Assembly: GCA_016793885.1 (NCBI GenBank)
Contig: JAEUHE010000197.1
Span: 62,001-126,000, forward strand
DNA length: 64,000 nt
Direction: 5' to 3'
From: Verrucomicrobiales bacterium
GTDB lineage: Bacteria > Verrucomicrobiota > Verrucomicrobiia > Limisphaerales > UBA11320
Below the pieces are notes generated by a model. It did no database searches. It was not told where the DNA came from and was given only the letters and a program-made list of their open reading frames with translations. Shown piece after piece: positions 40,765-51,200 of this stretch. The position numbers and the translations under genes were made by a program. Position 1 is the first letter of the stretch; the number at the start of each line of letters is the position of its first letter.

Positions 40765-43700
40765 ATGAAGTGTCATTCGTTGTGGTTTTCCGTCGTTCTC
40801 GCTCTCAGCGTCCTGCCTGTTCGTGCCGAACTGATCATCTCCGAGTTTCTGGCCAGCAACCTGCGCAATCTCGCCGACGAGGATGGTGCCTTTGAGGATT
40901 GGATCGAGATCCGAAATACCTCCGAAGCCGCTTTGGATCTACGGGGCTGGTTTCTGACGGATTCAGCGAACGATAAAGTTAAGTGGCAGTTTCCGGCGAC
41001 CAACCTGAACGCGGGCGCCAGCCTGATCGTCTTTGCATCGGGCAAGGACCGTCGCGTTCCAGGGCTGCCGCTCCATACCAATTTCAAACTGTCACCCGAG
41101 GGTGAGTATCTCGCCCTGGTCAAACCTGACCGCCTGACGACCACGACGGTTTTCGCGCCGGTTTATCCGCCCCAGTTCGCGGACGTTTCGTATGGGTTTG
41201 GCCTCGTGACGACAAATGTGCCGCTGGTGGTCAACTCAGGCGGTGCCCGACTGTTTATCCCGACGGTCGCCAATGGGGGCGATCTGTTGGGCGAGTCTTG
41301 GAAAGGTGGGGCGGAGCCGTTCCTGGCTGATGGCTGGACGCCGGTCGATGGCGGGGCGGGTTACTCGGGTGCAGATGTCAGCCTGGTCTCCCAAGGCGCA
41401 CTCGCCCTGCGGCTCAATTTTGACGCAGCTCCCGTGAGCAATGTGCTCTTGGACACCAAGCCGGCCGGGACTCCCCGCAATGGCGTCAACCGGGGAGCCG
41501 ACTGGATCGCCGTTTCTAACGATAGTTCTCAGAACCCGGTCGCCCGCAGCGGCGCAATGGGTTTTGTGGCGGCCAACTCGGACCAGGTGACGGTGGCTGC
41601 GAACGCTGATTTCAACCTGGCCCAGGGCACGCTCTCGATGTGGGTGCGCTCCTCTGGTCCTGCGGGCGTGGGGACGGAAGCGGCGGTGTTGTTCGAGCGT
41701 CGAACTACCGCCGCGGGCCTGCAGCTCCTGCTTCTGGACGACGGGCGGCTGCGCGTGATCGCGAACTCTGCGGCGGGTGCGGTTCGTAACACGATCACCA
41801 CCTCTGCTAGTGTCGGTGACAAACGATGGCATCACGTCGCCGTGACCTTCGAACAGGCGGCGGCGGGGAGCATCTCGATTTCAATCGATGGCCAGCCGGC
41901 AGGCTCAAGCCTCAATACCGGGGCCTGGGCGTGGCCTACGACGACGTCCCTTGCGTTCGGTAAATCCCAGGAAGCGGCCTCCACCTGGCGTCGGTTCAAC
42001 GGGGCTCTGGATGACATCCGCCTCTACAACACCGTGCTCAGCAGCGAGCAGTTAGCCCAGATTTATTCGGGTGATGGCGGGGTGGCCCCAGCCGACTACG
42101 CCGTAGACCTGACTGCTCCGCTCCGCGGGACCTCCAGTTCCGTTTTCGCGCGTTTCCCCTTCGTGGTCGGAGATCCCAGTGTCATCAGCTCGCTGTTGCT
42201 TCGGGTGAAGTATGATGACGGCTACGCCGTCTGGCTCAATGGGAGGCCCCTGGGCCGTTCAAACGTCCCGGATCCGCTGAACTGGGATTCACAAGCGACG
42301 GCCGAGCATTCCAGTGCCTTCTCGGAAACCTTAGTCCAAGCGGTCACGCCCGGGCTGCTTCGTTCGGGTACCAATATCCTGGCGTTCCAGGGAGCCAACC
42401 TTTCCGCTGGCGATCCCACCTTTCTGCTCAGCGCAGAATTGACCGGATTCGCCATTCTGGACGCTAGTTCCACCCCGCAATATTTCACCCGTCCCACACC
42501 GGCGGAGGCGAACGGAGTGGGGGCGAAGGTTACTGGACCGACCATCACTGAGGTGGGGCACAGTCCCAAGGTTCCCCGCGACGACGAGGATCTTTGGGTG
42601 ACCTCGCGCATCAGCCCCTCCTTCAACAATCTCTCGAATGTGGTGATGCGCTACCGCGTGATGTTCACCAACGAAGTTGTCGTTCCCATGAAGGACGATG
42701 GGAGGAGCCATGATGGATTGGCCAATGATGGAGTCTTCGGGGCTGTCATCCCGGCGTCCGCGTCTACCAACGGTCAAATGGTCAGGTATCTGATTAGTGC
42801 CGAGGACGTGGCCGGCAACGTATCGCGGTGGCCGCTGTTTCATGATCCAACCGGGTCTGAGGAGTACCTCGGAACCGTAGTGAATCCCAGCTCGGTCAGC
42901 AGTCCGCTGCCGGTATTCCATTTGTTTGTCTCCGCCGCCAATCTTCCAAAGATGGACGACGAGGCTACCGGGGGGCGGGTCACCGTCTTCCATGAAGGGG
43001 AGCTTTACGACAATGTCCACATGGAGCTGCGAGGTAACACCAGCGCCGGCCTGCCGAAGAAATCGCATCGGGTGGAGTTTCATCGGGAGAAATGGCTTCT
43101 GCATGAAGGGCCTGGAGGGAGGGTCCGCAAGACTTCGTTCATCGCGGAGCATCTGGATCCCACCTACATGCGGCAGGGACTGAGCTTTTGGCTGTTGAAT
43201 GAAAGCGGCACCCCGGCCCCGTTCTACTACCCGGTTCGAATTCAACGAAATGGCGAGTTCTATCAGTTGGCGTCCCATACCGATGTGTTGGGTGAGGATC
43301 AGCTTGAGCGCATGGGGTATGATCCCCGCGGGGCCCTGTACAAGGCGGCGGGTAACATTGATCCTAGCCAGTCCAGCACCGGCGGATTCGAGAAAAAGAC
43401 GCGCACCTTCGAAGGTGTGGCGGACTACCAGGCCCTGGCGGCGGCCATCAATGAGTCGCGTCCATTGGCCACGCGTCGCACAAATGTCTTTGAGTTTTTA
43501 GATGTGCCCAATGTGATCAATTATCTCGCCTGCGCGCGCTGGGTGCAGGAGGGCGATGATGTTTGGGCGAACATGAGCATTTATCGCGATTCGGAAGGGG
43601 ACAAGCTGTGGCGGATCATCCCGTTTGACATGAATCTCTCCTGGGGTGCCCTGTACTATGGTGACGCCCCGGATCGTAATTTCGGAGTCATCTCCACTGA

Positions 43701-46700
43701 CGATGGCAATAAGAGCCATCCACTTTACGGTGGATCGGCGGTTCGGGCGGTTGGCGGCAGCTACAACCAGATCTACGACATCATCATCCAGGTTCCTGAG
43801 ACCCGCCAGATGCTGCTTCGTCGGATGCGTAGCATCATGGATGAATGGATCCAGCCCCCGGCGACCCATCCGCTCGCCAAGAAATTCGAACAGCGCATCA
43901 CTTGGCTCACCAATCAAATGTGGACGGATGCCTTCATCGACCGTGCCAAGTGGAAGTGGCCTGATTTGAGCGGACCTTACAGTCTGGGACCCAACCAGTG
44001 GTTGACCAACGCCACGCAGGAGTTGGTGGAAAAGTTTATCGAGCCGCGTCGCTACCACTGGTTTGTAACCCACGCTGCGACCAACGTAGCTCGCCCGATC
44101 GGCGTGGCCAACAATCGGAACGCGGGTATCCCGGAGTCCCAGTCGGACGACCTGGTGTTGAAATTCGGGGCGGTCGAGTTCAACCCCTCTAGCGGCAATC
44201 AGGCGGAGGAGTTTATCACGCTTACCAATCCGAATCCTGTGGCGGTGGATCTTTCTGGCTGGACGCTCAGCGGAGGCATTGAATTTGTTTTTAAGGGCGG
44301 AACCGTGATGCCCTCCAACAGCCTGCTTTACGTGTCGCCAGACATCGCCGCCTTCCGCAATCGGACCGTTGGTCCCCGTGCTGGTTTAGGCGTCTTCGTC
44401 GTGGGGCCCTATCGTGGACAAATCTCCGCTCGAGGCGAGCCGGTGGCGCTGATGGATCGGAGCGGGCGGGTGGTAGCGACTGTGAACTCCCCGGCCCAGC
44501 CCACCATGGCCCAGCAGTTTTTGCGCGTCACTGAGATCATGTTTCATCCTACCGGCGCAGCGGAAGGCAGTCCATACACCGAACGGGATTTTGAGTTCGT
44601 CGAGTTAAGGAACACGGGCGACCAGACGCTGGACTTGGGGGGCATTCATTTTACGAATGGCTTGGCTTTCGAGTTCACCGGCAGCGCCGTGACCTCCCTG
44701 GGTGCGGGGGAGCGCGTCCTGGTGGTCAAGAATAGAACGGCCTTTCTGACCCGTTATCCCACGGCAACTCGCATCGCGGGCGAGTATGCGGGCACCCTGG
44801 ACAACAGTGGGGAACGGCTGACTTTGCACGACGGCGTCGGTGAGGTGGTGCTCGATTTTGCCTACAGCCGCACTTGGTATCCCGTCACCGACGGCGCCGG
44901 TTTCTCACTGGTGTTTCGCGACGATCGATTGTCGCACTCTGCCTGGGATACCAACTCCAATTGGCGTGCGAGCAGCTTCGATCAAGGATCTCCGGGCGTT
45001 GCCGAACCGGCCTCGATCGAGGTCTCTCCGGTTTTGGTGAACGAGATCCTGAGCAATCCCTTGGTCGCCAATGGCGACGCTGTCGAGTTGGTCAACACCA
45101 ACTCCGTGGCAGTGGACATTTCCGGCTGGTATCTGTCGGATGATTTTCTGACCCCCCGGAAGTACCTCATTCCCGCGAATACAGTGGTGCCGGCGAACAG
45201 CGTCGTGCGCATCCCGGAAACCGCCTTCAACTCGAGCCCTGGATCGGCCTCAAGCTTCGCTTTGGGTAGCTCGGGCGATGGCATCTATCTCTTCTCGGCC
45301 GACTCGAGTCGCCGGCTGACCGGCTTTGCGCACGGTACGGAATTTGGTCCCTCCCTGCGCGGCATCACTTTCGGCCGGCACCTGAACAGCGTTGGCATCG
45401 AATCGTTCCCCCCGCAGCTGACCAACACGCTCGGGACTCTCAACGCCGGTCCGGCGGTTGGGCCCGTGATCATCTCCGAATTCCTCTACAATGCCCCACC
45501 GCTTCCTGCTGGGGTGCAGGATTACAATCGGCAGTTCGTGGCGCTCCGAAATGTCAGTCCGAGCGCGGTTCCCCTGTTTGACCCGGCGGCGCGCACGAAT
45601 ACGTGGAGAATTCGGGGAGATGTCGATTTTGACTTTCCGACGAATGTGACTCTCACCGTCGGCGAGCAGGTGGTCGTGGTGGGTTTCGACCCCGCGGTCG
45701 ATCTCGGATCCGCACAGGCTTTCCGGGCTGATTTCCAAGTTCCCGTTGCAGTGCGGTTGTTCGGTCCGTTCCGCGGCGACTTGGGTAACGGTAGCGGGAT
45801 CGTTCGTGTGGGGCGTCCCAACCCGCCGACAGCAGAGGGGATTTTTTTCCCGGTCGTGGATGAGGTCGCCTATGATGATCAGCTGCCTTGGTCACCGGCC
45901 GCGGACGGTTGGGGTGGGTCCTTGCATCGGCGGGAACCGGCCGCGTACGCCAACGATCCGGCCAGCTGGGTTGCCGCATCGCCATCACCCGGAAGATTGG
46001 TCACGAGCGCCAGCGAGCCCCAGATCGTGTCCCAGCCCCGGTCGGAGCAGGTGCTCGCCCTTCAACCGGTGCGGTTTGAGGTATCCGCGATCGGTTCTGA
46101 TCTCACCTACCAGTGGTTCCTCAACGGCGATTCCATTGACGGAGCTCGCGCCTCTGTTCTCGAGCTGGCCGCGGTGCTGCCCGGCGATGAAGGAAACTAT
46201 CAAGTCGCGGTGGTTGGCTCTGGGGGGGCAGTGATGAGCGAACCGGCGTTGCTGCAGGTCTCTCTGCCCCTCGCTTTTGCGGTTCAGCCGAAGTCCCGAT
46301 TCGTAACTGCAGGCACCAATGTGACCTTTTCCGCGCCGGCAGTGGGTGTGGGCGAAGTGCGCTATCAATGGCGTCGTAACGGTCAGCCAATTTCTGGGGC
46401 AACCGGCTACGATTTAAGCCTGACGGCGGTTCAGCCGGCGTTGTCAGGAGTTTATGACGTTTTGGCCAGTGACGATCTTGGATCCATTGTGAGTCAGCCT
46501 GCCCAGTTGGTGGTCTCCGTGAAACCGGCCTTTGTCTTTCAGCCCCAGGCCCGAACGGTGCTTCAAGGGGAGACGGTGACGCTGTTTACCACGGTTTCGG
46601 GGACGACTCCCTTGTGGTATCGCTGGTCTCGAGCGGCGAGGACGATCACGAATCAGTTCAGCCTGAACAACTACGGATTGTTGGTGATTACCAACATTCA

Positions 46701-47172
46701 GACCAGCAATGCCGGACCTTATACGGTGACAGTGACTAACCTGGCGGGCGCAACCGCGGCCAGTCCTGGCATCACGTTGATCGTGCTAGCCGACGTCGAT
46801 CAGGATGGGATGTCGGACGCTTGGGAGGCGTTGCATGGATTCAGTAGCCAGACCGCCCAGGATGCGTCTATGGATGCCGATGGCGATGGCGTTTCGAACC
46901 GCGATGAATACGTTGCGGGAACAGATCCGCGCAGCAGCGCCAGCCGGCTAAGGCTCAGCGTGGAGCTGCAGTCCCCGGGGGTAGTGATCCGATTCAACGC
47001 GATCTCCAATCAAACCTTCAGCGTGCTCTATCGCACCAACCTGGACGCATCCGCTTGGCTCAAGTTGGTCGATGTGCCATCCCGATCCACGAATCGTCTG
47101 GTGGAGGTGCGCGAGACCAATGCGGCACCGGATTTGCGACTCTACCAGGTCCTAGCGCCAGCTCAGCCCTAG
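40765..47172 (+). CDS. Giant secreted CotH-kinase / lamin-tail / LamG / Ig-like protein
   Basis: 2135 aa. Signal peptide (1-22, ending PVRA). Modules with approximate residues: lamin-tail 23-130; LamG/concanavalin-like 265-450; a YDDGYAVWLNG-type domain 460-580; FN3-like 600-710; CotH kinase-like 715-1040; four more lamin-tail domains starting near 1130, 1253, 1424 and 1566; three Ig-like domains 1750-2005; a calcium-binding TSP3-like DVDQDGMSDAWE / DADGDGVSNRDEYVAGTDP segment about 2010-2060; and a small beta-rich C-terminus. In CotH, ELRGNTSAGLPKKSHRVEF carries the kinase-loop Lys, and DDVWANMSIYRDSEGDKLWR with PFDMNLSWG carries the metal ligands. No membrane anchor or sorting tail is visible. 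Shares its architecture with the paralogue at 48265. Confidence 0.92.
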   Translation: MKCHSLWFSVVLALSVLPVRAELIISEFLASNLRNLADEDGAFEDWIEIRNTSEAALDLRGWFLTDSANDKVKWQFPATNLNAGASLIVFASGKDRRVPGLPLHTNFKLSPEGEYLALVKPDRLTTTTVFAPVYPPQFADVSYGFGLVTTNVPLVVNSGGARLFIPTVANGGDLLGESWKGGAEPFLADGWTPVDGGAGYSGADVSLVSQGALALRLNFDAAPVSNVLLDTKPAGTPRNGVNRGADWIAVSNDSSQNPVARSGAMGFVAANSDQVTVAANADFNLAQGTLSMWVRSSGPAGVGTEAAVLFERRTTAAGLQLLLLDDGRLRVIANSAAGAVRNTITTSASVGDKRWHHVAVTFEQAAAGSISISIDGQPAGSSLNTGAWAWPTTTSLAFGKSQEAASTWRRFNGALDDIRLYNTVLSSEQLAQIYSGDGGVAPADYAVDLTAPLRGTSSSVFARFPFVVGDPSVISSLLLRVKYDDGYAVWLNGRPLGRSNVPDPLNWDSQATAEHSSAFSETLVQAVTPGLLRSGTNILAFQGANLSAGDPTFLLSAELTGFAILDASSTPQYFTRPTPAEANGVGAKVTGPTITEVGHSPKVPRDDEDLWVTSRISPSFNNLSNVVMRYRVMFTNEVVVPMKDDGRSHDGLANDGVFGAVIPASASTNGQMVRYLISAEDVAGNVSRWPLFHDPTGSEEYLGTVVNPSSVSSPLPVFHLFVSAANLPKMDDEATGGRVTVFHEGELYDNVHMELRGNTSAGLPKKSHRVEFHREKWLLHEGPGGRVRKTSFIAEHLDPTYMRQGLSFWLLNESGTPAPFYYPVRIQRNGEFYQLASHTDVLGEDQLERMGYDPRGALYKAAGNIDPSQSSTGGFEKKTRTFEGVADYQALAAAINESRPLATRRTNVFEFLDVPNVINYLACARWVQEGDDVWANMSIYRDSEGDKLWRIIPFDMNLSWGALYYGDAPDRNFGVISTDDGNKSHPLYGGSAVRAVGGSYNQIYDIIIQVPETRQMLLRRMRSIMDEWIQPPATHPLAKKFEQRITWLTNQMWTDAFIDRAKWKWPDLSGPYSLGPNQWLTNATQELVEKFIEPRRYHWFVTHAATNVARPIGVANNRNAGIPESQSDDLVLKFGAVEFNPSSGNQAEEFITLTNPNPVAVDLSGWTLSGGIEFVFKGGTVMPSNSLLYVSPDIAAFRNRTVGPRAGLGVFVVGPYRGQISARGEPVALMDRSGRVVATVNSPAQPTMAQQFLRVTEIMFHPTGAAEGSPYTERDFEFVELRNTGDQTLDLGGIHFTNGLAFEFTGSAVTSLGAGERVLVVKNRTAFLTRYPTATRIAGEYAGTLDNSGERLTLHDGVGEVVLDFAYSRTWYPVTDGAGFSLVFRDDRLSHSAWDTNSNWRASSFDQGSPGVAEPASIEVSPVLVNEILSNPLVANGDAVELVNTNSVAVDISGWYLSDDFLTPRKYLIPANTVVPANSVVRIPETAFNSSPGSASSFALGSSGDGIYLFSADSSRRLTGFAHGTEFGPSLRGITFGRHLNSVGIESFPPQLTNTLGTLNAGPAVGPVIISEFLYNAPPLPAGVQDYNRQFVALRNVSPSAVPLFDPAARTNTWRIRGDVDFDFPTNVTLTVGEQVVVVGFDPAVDLGSAQAFRADFQVPVAVRLFGPFRGDLGNGSGIVRVGRPNPPTAEGIFFPVVDEVAYDDQLPWSPAADGWGGSLHRREPAAYANDPASWVAASPSPGRLVTSASEPQIVSQPRSEQVLALQPVRFEVSAIGSDLTYQWFLNGDSIDGARASVLELAAVLPGDEGNYQVAVVGSGGAVMSEPALLQVSLPLAFAVQPKSRFVTAGTNVTFSAPAVGVGEVRYQWRRNGQPISGATGYDLSLTAVQPALSGVYDVLASDDLGSIVSQPAQLVVSVKPAFVFQPQARTVLQGETVTLFTTVSGTTPLWYRWSRAARTITNQFSLNNYGLLVITNIQTSNAGPYTVTVTNLAGATAASPGITLIVLADVDQDGMSDAWEALHGFSSQTAQDASMDADGDGVSNRDEYVAGTDPRSSASRLRLSVELQSPGVVIRFNAISNQTFSVLYRTNLDASAWLKLVDVPSRSTNRLVEVRETNAAPDLRLYQVLAPAQP

Positions 47173-47330
47173 CGCGTCCTAGTAGGGGGTGATTAAACCC
47201 GGGTGAAGGCAGCCTAGATCCCCCTCCGGGGGCGGGGAAGCTGTACAGGGCTCTCCTCGTTTCCCACAAAAGTGAGAACTAAGCAGGTTGTCGGAGATCC
47301 TCACTTCTTGGGGTGAGTTCCTTTTGGAGT

Positions 47331-47352
47331 GCTGTAGGCCTCTACAGCTTTT
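47331..47352 (+). terminator. Hairpin with T-run downstream of CotH gene
   Basis: GCTGTAG/CTACAGC 7-bp stem with GCCT loop, followed by TTTTC. It lies about 160 nt after the CotH stop, so it is a plausible but weak terminator. Confidence 0.4.
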
Positions 47353-47446
47353 CAAGACCAGACGCAGTCGGGTATCCCCCGGCAAGACAAACGGATCTCA
47401 CCCACTTTTGATCACACCCGCCCTAGTAGGCCATCGAATTCCAGGC

Positions 47447-47474
47447 TTGCATTGACTTGTTTCCGCACTATTTT
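47447..47474 (+). promoter_or_regulatory. Candidate efp promoter
   Basis: TTGCAT (47447-47452), 16-nt spacer, TATTTT (47469-47474); predicted start about 40 nt before the efp ATG. Confidence 0.4.
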
Positions 47475-47522
47475 AGTTGGCTCTTGCTCCTCGGATCGAG
47501 GTGCAAACATCTATCGAATTTT

Positions 47523-48083
47523 ATGGCAACAGCGAACGATCTGCGTAAGGGAATGGCAATTAGTTACAACGGTGACGTTTCCGTCGTGTTGGACAGCCAG
47601 CATCGCACACCCGGAAATCTCCGCGCCTTTGTGCAGGCAACCCTGCGGAGCATCCGCACTGGCAAATCTGCCGACGTGCGTTTCAGCTCGACTGAAAAGA
47701 TCGAAGTCATCCCGATGATGACCAAGAAGATGGAGTTTAGCTACCTTGACAATGGCGATTACGTCTTCTCAGACCCGGAGACGTTTGAGACCGTGACCAT
47801 CACTCCGGAGATCGTCGGGGACGCCAAGAATTACCTGATTGAGAACGCCTCTGTGACGATGACATTGGTGGAGGACAAGGCGGTCTCCATCGAATTGCCG
47901 CCCAGCGTGGTGCTGAAGGTGACCGATGCCCCCGAGGGCATCAAAGGTGATTCAGCCAACAACGTGATGAAAACCATCACCGTTGAGACTGGCGTCACCG
48001 TTCAAGCCCCCTTGTTCATCAAGCAGGGCGAGAAGATCAAGATTGATACCCGGACCGGTAAATACATGGAGCGGGCCAACTGA
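47523..48083 (+). CDS. efp: Elongation factor P
   Basis: 187 aa from ATG 47523 (MATANDLRKGMAISYNG); upstream in-frame codons give unlikely residues. Three domains: KOW-like (1-63), OB 2 (about 64-126) and OB 3 with IKGDSANNVMKTITVETGV and KIDTRTGKY near the end. Relieves ribosome stalling at consecutive prolines. The loop that contacts the CCA end reads TPGNLRAF (29-36), so Asn32 replaces the modifiable Lys34 of E. coli and Arg34 lies two residues on. EpmA-type lysylation is therefore excluded; any other modification is unknown. Some features (MEFSYLDNGDYVF) recall the EfpL/YeiP paralogue, but overall it reads as EF-P. A strong terminator follows, and giant CotH genes flank it. Confidence 0.92.
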   Translation: MATANDLRKGMAISYNGDVSVVLDSQHRTPGNLRAFVQATLRSIRTGKSADVRFSSTEKIEVIPMMTKKMEFSYLDNGDYVFSDPETFETVTITPEIVGDAKNYLIENASVTMTLVEDKAVSIELPPSVVLKVTDAPEGIKGDSANNVMKTITVETGVTVQAPLFIKQGEKIKIDTRTGKYMERAN

Positions 48084-48114
48084 GCTGACCCCGCGGGGTG
48101 GACCTGATTTTGCT

Positions 48115-48158
48115 GAAGCGGCGTGAGCGAGAGAATCGCTCCGCCGCTTCTTCGTTTT
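48115..48158 (+). terminator. Intrinsic terminator after efp
   Basis: 15-bp stem GAAGCGGCG(T)GAGCGA / TCGCTCCGCCGCTTC with one bulged T, 5-nt loop, then TTCGTTTT. Confidence 0.85.
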
Positions 48159-48202
48159 ATGGGCTGGGCGTGGGCCCGGGTGCACGATTCCACGGTTCCT
48201 CA

Positions 48203-48231
48203 TTGATCCCGGCTAAACGTAACGCTAAAGT
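48203..48231 (+). promoter_or_regulatory. Candidate promoter for second CotH gene
   Basis: TTGATC (48203-48208), 17-nt spacer, TAAAGT (48226-48231); predicted start about 27 nt before the ATG at 48265. No clear Shine-Dalgarno follows. Confidence 0.4.
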
Positions 48232-48264
48232 AACCACTTAGTCTGGAAACCTCAGAATTTTGTT

Positions 48265-51200
48265 ATGCGTTGTGCTCTTGCTGTTCTTCTCTTCTGTTCG
48301 GTCTGGTGTCCCGTCGTCACCTCCGCCGATCCCCTGGTGATCTCCGAGTTCATGGCGAGCAACCAGACTGGGCTCAAAGATGAGGACGGGGAGTTTAGCG
48401 ATTGGATCGAGCTTCAGAACATCACCACCAACGCAGTAAACACCGCGGGGTGGTCTCTGTCGGACTCCGCCGGTAACCTGCGCAAGTGGCTGCTCCCCGC
48501 CACCAACATTCCGCCCCGCGGCTTTTTGGTGGTTTTTGCTTCCTCAAAGAACCGCGCACTCCCCGGGAGGCCGTTGCACACCAACTTCAAGCTGGATGCC
48601 GGAGCCCCGGGGGAGTTCCTCGGCTTGGTGAAGCCGGATGGCCTCACGGTTGCTTCCCAATACTCCCCCGCCTATCCCGCCCAGTTTCCGGATGTGAGTT
48701 ATGGGTTGGCACCGAGTGTGATCACCCTTCCCTTGATCCCCGCCGGGGCAACCGCCAAGGTTCGGGTGCCCGCCAACGAGGCCGAAGGCTTGGCCTGGAC
48801 CACTCGTGGATTTGATGACGCCAGCTGGACTTCTGGAACCGCTGCTTTCGGATACGACACCGGTGTTCCGGACTCCGCGGAGGATTCCGCTGCCAGCTTC
48901 GTTTTGGCGTCGGACCCTCTGGCATTTTTCCGACTCAACGAGAGCGCGGGGTCTTCCGCCCGTAACGACGGAAATCTGGGCGCAGCCGCCAACGGCCTCT
49001 ACTCCGGGACTGCGGCTCCCGGGGCGGCCGGCCCGCGCGGTCCTTCGTTCAGTGGCTTCGAGGCTTCCAATATGGCGTTTCGTCCGGGAAGTGCGGGCAA
49101 TTTGCGCATCCCGGCCAACCCAGCTTTCAACTTCGGAACCGGGCCGTTCACGGTCGAGATGTGGTTCCTGACCACCAACCCAACTCCGCGCGGCGACCTC
49201 TTTACGTACAAGGGCGCCGGCGGGGATTTTGGAATTCAGCTGTCCGCGCAGGCGGCGCGACGGATCAGCGTGTTCCACAACACGTACCTCGGAAACGGCG
49301 GAACGGTCGCGACCAATCAGTGGCAGCATCTGGTGGTGACCCGCGACAGCTCCCGAGCCCTGCGTGGATTCTTGAACGGGGTTCGCATCATCAACGCGAC
49401 CCACAACGGCGACCTCAGCTTTGGAACGGACCTGATCTTTGGCAGTAATCACAGCGGCGACCCCGGATCGCCTACTACGACCTTCAACGGCCTGATGGAC
49501 GAGATTGCGATCTATGGACGGGCCTTTTCCACCAACGAAGTCCTGGCTCACTACCAGGGCGCTCAGACTTTTGTTCCCGTTTCGTTCGCCTCCCAGATCA
49601 CGACTGACCTGCGCAGCCAACTATTCGGTGTCAATGCCTCCGCTTATTTTCGGTTCCCTTTCACGGCCGCGGACGTGGGTGGGATAGATCGTTTGAAGCT
49701 GCGCGTGCGTTACGACGACGGCTTCGTCGCCTATCTGAATGGTGTGGAAGTGGCGAGCGCCAACGCGCCCATCAGCAACATCTGGAATTCTGCCGCAACC
49801 GATCGGCATGCGGATTCGTTGGCGCTTCAATTGGAGGAATTCGATCTGAACAGTGTTCGCGGCTTGTTGGTGGAAGGGGTCAACGTTCTAGCTATCCAGG
49901 GGTTGAACGTGGCTGCCGACAACTCGGATTTCTTTCTGCAGCCTCAATTGGAGGCCACCGAAATCGGCGACCTTTCGCAGCAGGCTCGGTATTTCCCAGT
50001 ACCCAGCCCCGGAGCGGCGAACAGCAGCGCCGCAGCTGAGCTCGGCCCGGTCATCAGCAGTCCGTCGCATCGACCGCTTCAACCTCGCAACGAGGAAGAC
50101 CTGGTGGTGACGGCTCGCATCTCACCGGTCGGCACCGCCCTCGGTCCGATACTTCTGAGCTATCGCGTCATGTATGGCGTCACCAACACACTGCCCATGC
50201 TGGATGATGGTTTGCACGGTGATGGCGCGGCGGGCGATGGCGTCTTTGGCGCAACAATCCCAGCCGCCGCGTCTACGAACGGTCAGATGGTTCGCTGGTT
50301 TATTTCGGCATCGGATCTCGCGGGACGCGCCTCCCGCTGGCCTCTCTTCGATGACCCGACCGGCTCGCCAGAGTATTTGGGCACGGTGGTCTTCAACACG
50401 GGGATCACCAGTACCATTCCGACTTGGGAGTGGTTTACCCCGAATGAAACCGGATCCCGGAGCCGCAACGGCGCCCGCGGGTCGCTCTTCTACCAAGGCC
50501 GCTTCTACGACAATGTGTTCATTCGGGAGCGTGGCGGCGCGACCACCTTGGGGTCGCAGAAGTTTGATTTCAACCGTGGGGACGAATTTCAGCTGGATGA
50601 GAGCTATGGGGGGATTCGCGAGGCGAACCTGAACTCCAATGGAAGCGATCCCAGCTTCATTCGTCCGCTGCTGGCCTTCGAGACTTTTCGTCGGGTGGGC
50701 GTGCCTGCCTGCCTTTCCTTCAATGTGCTGATGCGGGTGAACAACAAGCAGGACCGGGTGGCGGTCTGGGTCGAGCAAGTCGATCAGCGGTTTTTGGAGC
50801 GGAACGGTTTGGATCCCGAAGGCGCCCTTTACAAGATGGTTCAGCGAGGAAGCCTGGATCCCGTCTTCAATGACTCCACCGATGGCGTGGAGAAGAAGAC
50901 CCGGCAGAACGAATCCAATGCCGACCTCCAGGCTTTGGTTACGGGGATTCGGTTGAACAAGACTGCTGATGAGCGGGCTCTCTACATTTTCGACAACCTG
51001 AATCTCCCCGCGATGGTCAACTTTCTCGCGGTTCGCAGCCTGATCATGGACGCGGACGATGTGCGCAAGAACTTCTACGTGTATCGCGACTCAAACGGCA
51101 CCAAGGAATGGTCCATTTTTCCGTGGGACAAGGATTGGTCCTTCGGGGTTGAAGGCGACGGAGGCCAGCACCTGCATCATCCGTTCTTTGGCGATCGCGC

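Larger units (their letters stand above)
47173..47522. other. Intergenic region between giant CotH gene and efp
   Basis: No protein gene. It contains a hairpin-plus-T-run at 47331-47352, a candidate efp promoter at 47447-47474, and imperfectly complementary ends: CCTAGTAGGGGGTGATTAAA near 47179 against the reverse complement of TTTTGATCACACCCGCCC and CTAGTAGG near 47407-47430. The latter may mark a small decayed repeat. Confidence 0.5.
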
